Positions 33,777-46,212 of a DNA stretch of 64,000 bases are shown here, piece by piece. Numbering within the stretch: position 1 is the first letter of the stretch; every line of letters begins with the position of its first letter. The stretch covers positions 58,641,854 through 58,705,853 of the forward strand of contig NC_065536.1 in NCBI RefSeq assembly GCF_932294415.1, given 5' to 3'. The notes under the pieces are model-generated. The model did not search any database, was not told where the DNA came from, and saw only the letters and a list, made by a program, of their open reading frames with translations. Both the position numbers and the translations under genes were made by a program. The stretch is from Quercus robur. Its lineage: Eukaryota > Streptophyta > Magnoliopsida > Fagales > Fagaceae.

Positions 33777-34797
33777 AGATTAAAATATCCCACATTTTAT
33801 GGTTATTTGGTGATGGCTAATTATATTTACACGCCCACATCCACATGTTGATGGCAATTGAATTACTGCATTTGCTACAAGTCTGGAGATAAAATACACC
33901 ATTAAAGCAGAATGATTAAATCAATCAATAATCGAATAGTGTTTAGCAAACAGAACTTTCATCCAGTTGAAAGCTCAGGTTAGGCTGTGTAACAATCTGT
34001 ATTAACCCAGCTTTCATGTGCTTCTGCATCAAGTTGACTTGTGAATTCCTTTATACATAACTGACTAAAATAAGATTATGCGTACTTCATTTTTCTTATT
34101 TAGTTTTATCCGAGCCTCTGAAATTTGTTCAAAAAGAAAGAATGCTGGAAGTATAAACTGACCAATTGACATTTAAATACTATATGTATGATAGAGCATT
34201 CCTCGGCAAGTGATATTATTATCTACCTAAAAATGCACAGTACTGAGTTCTGCATAAAACCAAAACATAGCATTACAAACATTTAGATGGTATAGCACTC
34301 GAGATGGGTATTCAAGCTCAACAAAATTGACAAGAAAATATGCATACCTGAATTGCTCTTTAATGAAGAACTGCTGCTTCATATAAACCACTGATTGCAA
34401 TTGAGCAACTTTCAACAAACATAATGCACAAGCAATTTATAACATCTGTTTAGCATTGATCACATGAGATAATAAGCCTGAACCAAGAGCCATTGATTTA
34501 GTAATGAACTTCAAATCAAATTTGAGAATATAAGAAAACTTGTTAGTGCTATAGGTTGAAATCCCCTCTCAAGATATAAAGAGAACCCTCAAATATTGTC
34601 TAATGTACAGCGATTTTTTCATGCCTCTAAGCCTTTGGTTATTCAATCTACTCTCCATTTATTTTGTTGTACATAGTTCCAACATGGACGTTGTTAAATT
34701 CTCAAATAGGTGTTGTTGGTGCTTGTCACGTCATCAAAGTTCACTAAAAGTAGCGAAATGTCTTATAAAGCAAACCACAAAGAGGTGGTATAAAGTG

Positions 34798-34892
34798 TTT
34801 TGGACGCATGTATCTTCACACTCACATTAGGGACTCACACTTGTGGGACCCACTCTAATGTAAGTGTGAAGATGCATGCATTCGAAACATCT
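34798..34892. repeat. Foldback element with ~35-bp arms
   Basis: ATGTATCTTCACACTCACAT (about 34808) is repeated inverted as ATGTAAGTGTGAAGATGCAT (to about 34880), and imperfect pairing extends outward on both sides. The loop of about 25 bases contains TCACACTTGTGGGACCCA. No gene in the surrounding 33.8-37.5 kb is supported. Confidence 0.75.
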
Positions 34893-34899
34893 TGTATTT

Positions 34900-37600
34900 T
34901 CTCAACCACAAGAGTGATAAATGCCTCGTAAATCAAACTATAAGTACAATGAAGGTAAGTATCACAAAATAATACATAGGATAGCATTTTCAACGTTGGC
35001 GGGCTGAAAGAAGTTGTAGCTTGTAGTAGCAGAATTTGGTGTTGGTGGAGTGGGCATGAAAGTTCCTCTTGTTCTGGAGGTGGAGCTCTCAAGTTATGGG
35101 CTTGGTTGGTCTTTTTATATTTAGTATTTATTAGTGAATCAGTACCGCATGGAATACGGTGGACCCCACGGTATCTCACGGCGGTACCAGTGCTATTGGT
35201 TTCTCACTGCATCTCAAATTTCTAAATCTACTATTATGACCTAGTACTGGTGCAAAGGATAAAAGAAAAGTATTTTTAAGGGTCTTTTACTGTTATTTCT
35301 TAACAAAGATTAACGGAATGTTTGAATTGAAAATTTTAAAAGTTAAAGTACTCAAATGAATGAAAGTAAAATTAGAGGTCTTAATTGAATTTTGACAATC
35401 ATGTAATTTGCATTTTAGCCAAAAATATAATTTAGAAAACAAAAACTACCTTGTCTCTATGATTAATATAGACCAATTGACAAATTTCTTAATTTTTTTT
35501 AAGAGAACTGTTGATCTAACTCAAATATTTGGAGGGGGCAACTCCTATTTTGTAGGCTAAATCTTAAAAGTTTTTTTAATGTTTATAATTACCTATAAAT
35601 CATAAAAGAAATTTTAAAAAATTTGGGGGGCCCACCCGTGCTTATAACTACGCCCTTGGTTGTAACATAAACCTTGTTGGACTCTTCTACTTTGCGAATC
35701 TCTTCAGTGCACAAATACTCAATTCGTGTCTAACTTCACTACAACAACTCTTCTTCCTTGCAGTAGCTTCACTTGGAACACCTTAGAAATCTTCTATACG
35801 GCGTCAGAGACTATATTTTGTATGAAACCCTTGGAGCACAAAAATTGCAACAAAATATCCTTTTCTTGTGTTTCTGAACTCAAGTTTAATGTGGAAGGAT
35901 GGGATTCTTTATGAATATCTTAAGATTTCTGCCTCTACACCTTATAAAAATTCAAGCATAATGGGACTTTATATAGGCTTTCTATTAGGATTACAAAAAC
36001 CCACTTATAAGTCGACTTAAAAAAAAAAAAAAAAACAAAAAAAATAATAATAATCCACAAGTCACAATCGGTCGAGTGGTATCTAGCCTAGTGTTGAACT
36101 TCAATCATCCACAATCGATTGAGATGCAATCGAGGAAACAAATTCAGCAATTATTAAGCTTCTTGTGTATTTAAACATAATCTTCAAACATGCTTCTAGA
36201 CACTAAGAACTTACAACTCAAAATATAATTGGACACATTTTGGATATAGGCTGGCAAAACATAATAATTTTAACCTTAACTGTCAACATGCCTAAATAAA
36301 TATGTACTTTTTTAAAAATAGTTTTTATTTATATGTAATCTAATTTCCAATTTTTGTTTTAGAGTTGAGAGAGAAATATATTATTTGGTGTGTGATTGTG
36401 TGAGATATTGAATGATTAAAGTTAGCAAGCAACCATGTGGGAGATTTATTTACAAAATTTGAACTCTAAAGTTTACAGGCAACCCTCATGATCAAATACA
36501 ATATTATATTTTATAGTTTCCTTCAGCAATAGATTCTCTCGTTATTCTCAACATTCACAAGCATATAATAGATTTACTTGAATCAAATTTTTAATATAAT
36601 TATTCACATCAATCGCATATATTAAGCATAACGTATAAAAAATAAGATAAACTTATGTATCTTATATAAGGTGAATAAGTTTAAAATTAAGAGAGAAAAT
36701 TAATTGTTTGAAGATATTTTTTAAAAATTTTTTTTTTTAAACCTCAATAATTAGGGTAGGGGGATTTCAACTACGGATGTCTCCATCGAAAATATTAGAA
36801 GGTACCAATTGAGTTATGTTGGAACATTTTATATAATTAAAATTGATTTATTTTACAACATAAAGGTAAAGATGTGGGAGTTTATATGGAAGATGGGGAG
36901 TTAGTGAAAATGTTTAATCCCACATTGAAAAGAAGAGAAACTATTTTATTCTTTTGAATTGTGGTGATTAATGAGCTAATATGAATTGACTCAGATATTG
37001 AGTTAGATACATGTGCAAGAAGGAGATAAAGGGAGGAGGTGTCAAAAATGGAAATGAATCAACCATTAAGTCTGATTTTTTTAAAGAGATGGAGATTTTT
37101 TTTTATGGGAAAATGGACACATAGCTAATGAAGTTGTTTTTTAAAATTTTCATTTAAAAAATAATTACAAAATTGTCTACCAAAGCAAATAAAATATATA
37201 ATTCAATGTAATCACTTAAAGTCTTCAAAACATGGACGATACATAATTTTGATAGATAAAGTGCAAATTTAATTAAAAAAAGATATACTAAAAGGCAAAT
37301 TACACATTCTAAATTTGACCTAAATTCAATTCAGGCTGCTAATTTTACTTTTGTTCATTTGAGTACTTTAACATTTAAAGTTACTCAATTCGGCCTTCAT
37401 GTTTAGAAAGATTTTCACTTACATTTGGTTAAATTAAAGTGGACCGAAATGTTATATTGATGTGGCTCAATAAGAGCATAACAACAATAAATTTTATACA
37501 TAAGATTTTAGGTATTACAAGTTTGAGATTTATATATTTTCTAATAAATTTGGATTTAAAATAGGTGTTCTCAACCCAAACCTATATTTCTCCATTATGC
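34900..37600. other. No gene recognised
   Basis: AT-rich intergenic DNA with short, unsupported ORFs on both strands. A poly-A/T-rich block lies near 36015-36050 and again near 36715-36740. Confidence 0.4.
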
Positions 37601-37604
37601 AATT

Positions 37605-37865
37605 ACACAAAAATGGATTAAATGCAACAAAGTGGACCAAAATAGACCGACGTGGACCGCATACGACCAAAGTGGACATAATGGACCGAAGTGGATCAAA
37701 TTTGATGGAATTGGACGAAATAGGAAGAAAGTGGCCATACTGGACCAATTAGGACCGAATGGACCGAATAGGACGGAATGGGACCAAAGTGGACAGAATT
37801 GACTGAATATGACCAAAGTGGACCAGATACAACCAAATTGGACCGAAGTAGACCAAATAGAAGTG
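37605..37865. repeat. Degenerate ~11-bp minisatellite (GGACCAAA-type)
   Basis: The motif TGGACCRAAnT recurs about two dozen times with drifting 10-12-bp spacing (AGTGGACCAAAATAGACCGA and similar). The Trp/Ser/Phe-rich minus-strand frames here are products of the repeat. Confidence 0.85.
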
Positions 37866-38955
37866 GGTGTTTTAAATAATATATCATTTTGAAGGGAAAG
37901 TGAAGTAGTGTACAAACGGGGGGAGAGAAATCTAGATTAATACTATCGTGGGGAAGAGAGTGAAGGAAGAGAAGTTTGAAAGTTGAATGGGAGTGGTGAT
38001 GGAAGAGAAGCCTTGCGACATTAGGGTTTGTGGATAGCTTTTAAGAGACCTCATTTGCTTTTAAAATTTAAACAAACTTAAAATTGATATTTAAATAATA
38101 TTTAATTGATATTATTTAAAAGCTTTATGCTTAACAGCTTAATGAATGAGGGAGAGAGAGGACAGCAGTACAACACAACAACTACTTGTTTAAAAAAATG
38201 AAGAATAAAAGACATGTAATGTACCTATGCTCAAGAAAAACTATAAGACACTCTTGAAGTATGGTGTGTAGTGCTCTCTCCTATTATATTCATTGTAAAT
38301 CTCATTATTAATTTTATTAGTAGAATCCACACACAAAAAATGAGGGGAGGGAGCACTACGTTACCGTACTCTAAAAGTATCTAATAATTGCTTAGAAAAA
38401 ACAAAGCATATAAACCATAGGAAGTTTACAAACAAATTGGCACCAGCCATTATATCTACCTCCAATTACCAAATACCATCAAATTTTGTAACTTCAGTCA
38501 CAAATCACCATCTTCTAAAACCATACTTTACTATGCAATTTGTTTCGAGTTGCATATGTGTCAACTTGTTATTGGATGACGTCTCTTACACATAGGTCTA
38601 CCATTAAGATGTGGTGAAAAATAATCTAATTACTACTTAATACAAGTAGAAGTTGTGACAAAGAGTGTAACAAAGTCTGTATCCCTAAAATTTTCCGTTC
38701 AAAAATCAATGGCCTCAACTACGAACTTCAAAAAGGCAAAAAAAACAAAACAACACAATATCCTATACGATATGACATTGACATACAAGCGTTAAGAACT
38801 TTACAACAAAATCCAAGTAAATACAATGATTAACCACCTATGAGGTTCAGACCTAACCCCTATTATGTGTATATATTGATACCCAAGAGAGACTCAGATT
38901 GTTTCACATTTTGGCCACCCTTTGAAAAAAATTTCTAAATTTTAAGTTTATTTTA
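37866..38955. other. No gene recognised
   Basis: AT-rich sequence between the minisatellite and the L1 remnant. Nothing supported. Confidence 0.4.
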
Positions 38956-38960
38956 GTTTT

Positions 38961-39716
38961 TTTTAATTACTGGGGCTATTGATTTGGGCTTCAATGGAAG
39001 CAAATTCACATGGACTAAAAGGAGGTGGGGGAAGAACTGTATCAAAGAATGGCTTGATAGGGGTGTGTGTAATGATGAATGGAGGATTCTATTCCCACAC
39101 GCTGGTATATGGCACTTGCCAGCCACACATTAAGATCAAAATCCTATATTACTGGATACATTCATAAACATGAGGAAGAAGGGGAAACCATTCAGGTTTG
39201 AAGTTGCTTGGGCGAGGGACAGCTCCTGTGTAGAGATAATCAAGAAGGCGTGGCAGTCAAGTTGGGAGGGCAATCCAAGCTATCAACTGTGTAGGAAAAT
39301 GCAAACAACAAGGGAATATTTATCGAGATGGAGTAAAGGACTTAGGCAAGGGGACCCTCTCTCTCCCCTATCTTTTTATCATTTGTCAAGAAATGTTGTC
39401 AAGAATCATTAACAGAGCCATGCAAAGGGGAGAAGTAAATGGAGTGAGAGCTAACAGATCTGACCCTATTTTTACCCATCTCATGTATGCAGATGATGTT
39501 ATTTTGTTCTCCAAAGCAAAATTGGCAGAAATACAGGCAATGGAGCAATGTGTAAATCTCCACTGCTCTTGGTCAGGACAGATTAGTAAGAAGGAAAAGT
39601 CTGGAATTTTTGCTTCCAAGTCTGTGAACCCAACTTTTTGGAGACAGGTAACACATTTGTTGGGAATGAAGAAGCTACCCCTAGATTCAAAATACTTGGG
39701 AAATCCAATGTTCTGA
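38961..39716 (+). mobile_element. L1-type LINE remnant with internal deletion
   Basis: One frame near 38975-39115 gives AIDLGFNGSKFTWTKRRWGK and FPHAGIWHLP, the end of an L1 endonuclease domain. Another at 39170-39335 gives FRFEVAWARDSS and REYLSRWSK, the linker before RT. Directly after, GLRQGDPLSP begins the late RT palm, followed by YADDVILFS near 39487, the catalytic box. The early RT fingers and palm between RWSK and GLRQGDPLSP are missing, so there is an internal deletion at about 39337. Sequence stops abruptly at 39716, where DNA polymerase lambda intron/exon sequence starts on the other strand. Confidence 0.85.
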
Positions 39717-39843
39717 TCAAAAAAGAGATCAAAAAATTTTAAACACTGATTCTCCTGAGGGAGAGCATAGGAATAAACACCAGTACAAAGTGCAGGTGTT
39801 CCTTCTGGTATTTTGTCTGAAATTAAGGAAACCAACAGGTGCC

Positions 39844-42800
39844 TTCAAATCTATATGGTGCCGCAGCTCACACCCAGGATATGTGCATAGACCAAAGTAA
39901 GTGTCAACATCAGAATTAGTACCCCGTGCAAACTTTTGCATAAAGTTAATGTGGGCATATTACAGCAAGTCTGACAATCACAAGGATCTCATTTCCTATG
40001 ATTGCAAAATGCAATTTGCAGAAACAAACTAATAGCTCTCAAAGTTCACAAGTTTTATTGTAAAACAATGGTTCTTAAAATATGCTACAAAAGATGACCA
40101 AAAATAAAAAAGGAAGCATCCGAAAAATAGATACCTATAAACTTCAATTATCTCTCCTTCTCATATATAACATAGAATACAAGAAATAAGAGAGTCATGC
40201 ATTCAGCAAAGAGGGAGGGAGAGAGATAGGTCAATCAAACAGAAGAAAAATGATATTACCTCCTCACTGTGAGTAGTGAAAAATCAAATTCACTCTTAAG
40301 AACTTCATATCCTTTATACGCTTGACATATTTTGATAAAAAATCTCTATGTAAGTACAGAGTAATACCACGTATATGAAAGTCAGAATTTACAAAGCAGA
40401 AAGACAATAAGTCATAAAAGAATGTAAGACAGGTAAAAGGGTGACATAAAACAAACGATAACATTTAAAAATAAATAAATAAATAAAGGCGTGTCAAAGA
40501 ATTAGGGCACAAAGTGGCAAGATCTGCAGCAATCAAGGGTCAATTCAATTAGGTCATAAGAAATAATGTCTCTCATAGAATCTTATATCTGTAGAAAAAC
40601 TGTTTGTTAGAATTTGGAGGCATGCAGTAATTCAATCCACCCTCTTGGGAACCAAGATCAGCCAGTATATGGTGGGCAATCAAAAACTTATTTGATAGGT
40701 AAAAACAAATAGATAAGGTCTGTGTTTGAGTTCTTATAAAAAACAAATAAGGTCTGTAAAAAAATGTCATGGATTTCTTTTACTAATTGACCATAATAAT
40801 TTTTTTATTGGCAGCTTACACATACACTCAATGGGTTTGAAACCCACAACCTCACCCCTACCCTTTTCTTATAGGGGAAGAAGGTGCCATTTGACAACTC
40901 CTTGGCTATTTGACCATAAATTTTTTTGAAAATATTTCTTCTACCATTTACATTTATATTTCATTCTGTCAAGGGAAGAAAGAAGAGTCATAAAGAGAAC
41001 AAAGGCTGAATTCAGGAGAGAAGAAAACAGTTGGCGTAAAAGCAACTGATCTCCTCTAAGATCAAGACAAATGAAATTATTGTCAATAAAACAAAATATA
41101 AGGTGACACAGTAGGAGATGAAGTAATTTTGTACCTCTTCCCATCAGGATGTGTAATTATAATGTCTAAATCCCCACAGGAAGTTTTTCCACGTCTAAAT
41201 GATCCTCCACAGACTATGTTCACCTTCAAGACTGACATCAAAATAGTAGGATAACCCATATACAAATATGCATTATTAATGCTAAAATTATAATTAATAC
41301 TTTTGCCTTGAAATTTGACTGTCAAGGAATTATATCTCAATCCACATCTAATTGAATAACAATGATGAACCAAAATTAAATTCAGCATATAATCAATTCA
41401 TTTAACATTGTCACCTGATATTAACCAACTAATTTATAATGCTAAACACACAGAGAAAAAGAAATCACACTTATTGCTAAAAGAAATTTTGGGCAGGAAG
41501 CATTTGCACCAAAGAAAAAGTGATAGTGCTCACCCCATGCAAAATATCCTCCCCAACTTTCTGAAGAAGAAGAAGAAGAAGAAGACCCATCTCTTGAACC
41601 TGTGGAATCAGAAATAATTTCAAAAACATCCAAGGTGAAGTAAATCTAGACCTTCCAGATTAGCAATGCAAAATTCCAAGAAGTAACATGGATATCAGAC
41701 CTCATGACGTGGAATCCTCTGCTTGATATCATCAAAATATTTTAACCCAATTCTCTGTGAATTTGTTAATGAATTCTCGTTTTTCAGATCATCTAGTGTA
41801 CGATACCCTTTCTCATATAATTTAAGGGCAGTGGCAGGACCAATACCCCAAACTTCGCCAAATAAGGTGATTGTTCGTACCTACAAATGGTAATGCAGTT
41901 GAAAGAAAGATTATTAAAAAGATAAGAGTTATGGTCAGATATAGCTTGTATATATGTATATATATTCATAATCTCCAATACTGCGTAAGTGGATAAACAA
42001 TTTAAAACCCACTCTGAATAGAATGGAATTTCTTTCTTGCTAGTCACTGTACATAGTGCCAACAAAGAAGCTCCAAAATATAAAACTTCAAAAAAAATAT
42101 TAAAAGAATAAGATCTTCAATCAATGGATCTTCAATCATTGGCATACAAAGACTAGATTCACGAAAGCAAGTCCAAATTAATGAAATAATCATTTTATTC
42201 AAAAAGGTGATAACAAGGAAGAAGATACTTAACAATCAGAAAGAATGTAAATAACTCATGATGCATTTAGCAGTTCATGATAGTAAATTCTACTTTTACT
42301 GAGGACCTTTGCAACACCTTTTCATCTTTTTCAAAGTGTTCCAGCTTGGATAACTTCCCAGTTGTCACTATCTCCTGGATCTGCAAGTAATTACACACAA
42401 AAAAAAAAATCTGTAAACTTTAGATGATAGAATTTAAAGCATCCTGTACACCAGAGAGTGCATAATTTTACAGCATAGGCTTCTCTAAATTCTGATTGTA
42501 ACTCTTATGTGTAAGGATCCAAAACTAATGCACAAAATTTTGAGCTTGAAGATTGGAATTAAATACCTCACCACATTAATCTTCGATGTTCGAAGCACAC
42601 AGTATAGATAGTTTTACATAACAGACCACAATTCAGCTAAGCATGTAACAATATCATGATGAGACTCATGACTTAGCAAAAAATTTCCTAGTGACTCATA
42701 ATCATATATTCATCATTCATATAGGCAAGTAATAAAATACCCTATTATTCATATAGGTAAGTGACTAAGAAACTAGTCAGCTGTACCATTCTTAGAAGTG

Positions 42801-45117
42801 CAATGTTTAGCATCTGTATAGAATTCATGTGACGACCAGCTTGAGATAAAAGACTAAGCTTTAAAAGACAAGCCAAGTAAACAACCTAGGCCAATAATGC
42901 AGACATCTACTCATGAGCATGTTCACTTACATGATCTTGCAGTGACTTCCCAATTGAGGGTAGGTCTTTGACCTGGTCTGCACTGTCAATTTTAAAGGAC
43001 AACTTCTCAATAACTGCAATGGCCTTGTAGTAGCTAAATGACCTCCGGTCTTCACCCAATGCCTCTCTTAGCAATAATCACAAGGAATCAGATCACCAAG
43101 AGGTTAAAGAAAAAAGACAACCAAAAATAAAAAAATTTACTTTAGTCTCACCTCTATATATGTTAACAAGCTTTCCAAATATCTCGGTTATATTCCTGTT
43201 TAAATCAGGAGGAATATATGGCAAGGATGTTTGCATTGTGTCAACCTGATTGAAAATAGTAAAAGTATTTAGTTGCAAAAAGAAAAGAAAGCCTAAATTC
43301 CACAAAACAATTGCCATGGCTACAAAATTTCCAATACAAAGTTCCAGAGAATATCTGAATCATTGGCATCTTACATCCTTATTAAAAGGATCTGGGGTCA
43401 GTGGACTGGTATTCACTGGGTTTAGAGTACTGGGTGAATTATCAGAACTTCAGGGAGTACTCGGTGTGTCATATAGAGCACTACTTTTTGCATCTTCCTT
43501 GCTTTCTGCATTTATATTTTTTGAATCTTCAGGAGAGGATCTGATTTTTTTTGCTATCTGATGGTTCTTCATCGCTAGTAGTGTTTTTGTTCGCTTCTTT
43601 AGGAACTAAAGACTTGTCTGGGATGTTATCTCCTTTTCGGTCCTCTTTAATATTGTACAAATCCTCAGATACCTTTTCTCCTGATCTCAAGCTGTCCTCT
43701 AGCCACTGATAAAGGAGAGCCCTCTGCAAAAAGTGATAGTACATAGATGAATATGATATATGAAGACAAAAAATCTAATCTAACAAAATTATCACGTTTT
43801 CTCAAGAAACAAGTCAAAATAATTTATCAGAAACTACTTGATAGAGAAGTCCTACAGAGTTGAATGTTGAACTTGGCCTATACCTAACTAGAGAGTCTTG
43901 CCATAACATGTCCTTTATATTCTATGTTCCTGAAAAACAGCCTCTGAGGATTTTAATGTAGGCAATGTAGTAGTTTAAGTGTAACTCCTTTGACCATAAC
44001 TGATTTCCCATAATTGATGTGGGTCATTAAACTCAACTAAACAAGAGTCCAACATAAGATAACATAGAGGTAAAGTACACTGTACACCACTTTTTTTTGA
44101 TAAGTGCACCACTTTGACTACAATCTTTGTCAGCTGCTATGATTTTAAGCACACTTGTGTGCATTTTGCAAGCACAAAAAGGCCAGTTTTTTGGGCTTTC
44201 GAGCATATTTTGGTGGGCCCCATATTGAAAAAAATTCCCCTTAAGCAAACAGCAAATCACATTCAAACTTCAATCTTAGCAAGCAAATTTAGCTGCTAAT
44301 TTGGTCCACCAGTAAAAATATTAATCATGAACTCTAACTAAGAAACTGAATGGAAGTAATAAAATTTTAAACAATAGAATTAGACTTAAAGTTATATGTC
44401 AAACTTGTAAGTAAGACCATATTAAATTAAATGATGCAACAATGTAGGAATATGTAAACCATCATACAAAATGAAAATCATGCTCAAACAGAGAGACAAG
44501 AACTGAGACTCACTCCCTTAAAGCGTTCCAAGCATTCAGCGGCCACTTGTTTGAGAAGAGCTTCTGAGTTCATAGCAAATACATGAGTGACCCTTTTGGA
44601 TAAGCGCTCTTCTATTACAGCCCCCATTTGCACTAGTTTCTGCTTCCAAATCTTTATATACCCAAAGAAAAGAGAGACAGAAAGATTCAAACACAAATAA
44701 ATATTGTGTAGCTAGGTGGGATTTGTGATATATGGGCAAAACTGAGGTACAAATCCCTTAGTTAACAATAAAATTCTTGCATTGACCAATACAACAAAAT
44801 TAATGTTTTTTTTTTTTTTTTTTGCTAAACAGCCTAAACTACAACAAAATTTATGTTAACTTTCTCAAAGAGAATGAAAATAAATGCAGTTATGTATGTG
44901 TTAGAATATAATTGGAGAAGCTAATGTAGAACACCTAGGAACTGTAACTAAAGTTTTGTTTGATAATATACTAAAAACAAAGTACAAACGTAGATGGAGT
45001 TAGAACCTGTAATCGGCGAGGCTGAAATCCATGTTGGACTAAGAAAACAACCATTCCTGCGAAAATCCCATCTGGGTCTTGAGGGGTACTTTTGTTTTTC
45101 GTTGTCTTTGGCGCCAT
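39844..45117 (-). pseudogene. POLL: DNA polymerase lambda (family X), broken and 3'-truncated
   Basis: Gap-filling polymerase of base-excision and double-strand-break repair. Eleven exons fit GT-AG rules unless noted: 45117-45007 (start MAPKTTKNKS), 44651-44514 (both BRCT), 43723-43375 (Ser/Pro linker), 43245-43152, 43064-42931, 42380-42318, 41880-41701 (8-kDa/fingers; [20 protein letters not shown]), 41599-41534, 41223-41135 (palm; CGGSFRRGKTSCGDLDIIIT with the catalytic GDLD), about 40357-40262, and 39932-39844 (VDTYFGLCTYPG). Lesions: an extra base in an A8 run (43541-43548), consistent with exon 3 being 349 nt; TGA at 43452-43450; a frameshift near 40276; and the last exons (the thumb) absent beyond 39844, where the donor reads GC and an L1 remnant follows. 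Exon 8 has a CTT expansion. Confidence 0.88.
41563..41585 (-). repeat. CTT triplet expansion inside POLL exon 8
   Basis: Seven CTT codons give a seven-Leu run after VQEMG and before QKVGED. It keeps the reading frame. Family members have a shorter EMxRLLQ-like stretch here. Confidence 0.85.
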
Positions 45118-45158
45118 TGCTATCAGTCTCTTTGCTTCTCCTACAACTACAAGCCAAG

Positions 45159-45496
45159 TAGGGTGTGCATGGGTCGGGTTGAGGGAATTTTTTTACCCAA
45201 CCCACCGTGGTGGGTCAAAAAAAATTCAATCCAATCCAATCCAACCCAATTCACGTGGATCGGGTTGAACCCATGGGTTTGACAATTTTTTATTTATTAT
45301 TAAATTGAGTAGAAAAAAAAATATAAATATTAATATATTAAAAAAACCTAAAGATTAGTATCAATGTAACTCCTTGAGGCTTAACACTAATGACTAAACA
45401 ACAATAGTAATTTATTAGAATTTGTGTGAACTAATTGGCTTTTATATAGGATAGGAAAAATTGGTTATTTAAAAAAATTTATTAATTATATAATAT

Positions 45497-45535
<39 letters not shown>

Positions 45536-45877
45536 TAAATTAGTATTAGTAGAAGGAATTGAGGAAATGCAAATTATTAAATATATAATATATATTTAAA
45601 TATATATGTATATATATATATATATATAAAAGTGCCCTACAATTGATTTTTTTTTTTTAAAAAATTATTAAATATAAAATATATTTTAAATATATATTAA
45701 ATATGGGTGGGTCGGGTCGGGTTTGTAATTTTTTGACCCAAACCCAACCCGACCCACTATAATAATTTTTTTGGTAACCCAACCCAACCCACCAAGCTTT
45801 AAAAACCGACCCAACCCGGTGGGTCGGGTCGGGTTGGATCGGGTTTGGTGGGTCAGTGGGTTTTCTGCACACCCCTA
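45159..45877. mobile_element. hAT-like MITE beside the POLL start codon
   Basis: The termini TAGGGTGTGCA and (minus strand) TAGGGGTGTGCA are flanked by 8-bp duplications AAGCCAAG (45151-45158, 45878-45885). Near both ends are long runs of GGGTCGGGTT / AACCCGACCC that pair with each other. The centre is (TA)-rich. Its right-hand POLL neighbour starts at 45117, so the insertion lies about 34 bp upstream of that ATG, in the leader or core promoter. Confidence 0.88.
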
Positions 45878-46212
45878 AAGCCAAGTGACTTCTGTACATA
45901 GTAACTTGTAACCGAAAATGATGGTATTTTATTTTCTAATTACAAATTAACCCCTAAAATTTGGAGTAATTTTGATTTTGTTCTTTAAAGTTTCAATTTT
46001 TTAATTTGCCTCCTTAGGTCAATGTACTACACTACCGTACTATACTTTACCAAATTGGCACAACATATTTGCACACCCTTTTCTAAATTTGTATTAATTT
46101 GATTTTAAACCTTCTATGTTTGTTTGAAGTTATTTTTTATTAATTTGACACTTAACTGACAACTAAGCATGACACGTTGACGAAATGAAGTAAATCTAAA
46201 CCATACCCAAGC

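Noticed and set aside
37595..37915. Trp/Ser/Phe-rich minus-strand ORFs
   Set aside because: They are translations of the short GGACCAAA-type minisatellite in several frames at once.
39386..39835. 149-codon minus-strand ORF near the POLL 3' end
   Set aside because: Mostly the complement of the L1 RT remnant. It does not resemble the missing polymerase thumb domain, which I looked for.
45115..45205. Upstream POLL start in the MGWVKKFPQP frame
   Set aside because: That frame begins inside the hAT MITE and is out of register with the BRCT-region exon. MAPKTTKNKS at 45117 joins exon 2 in frame.
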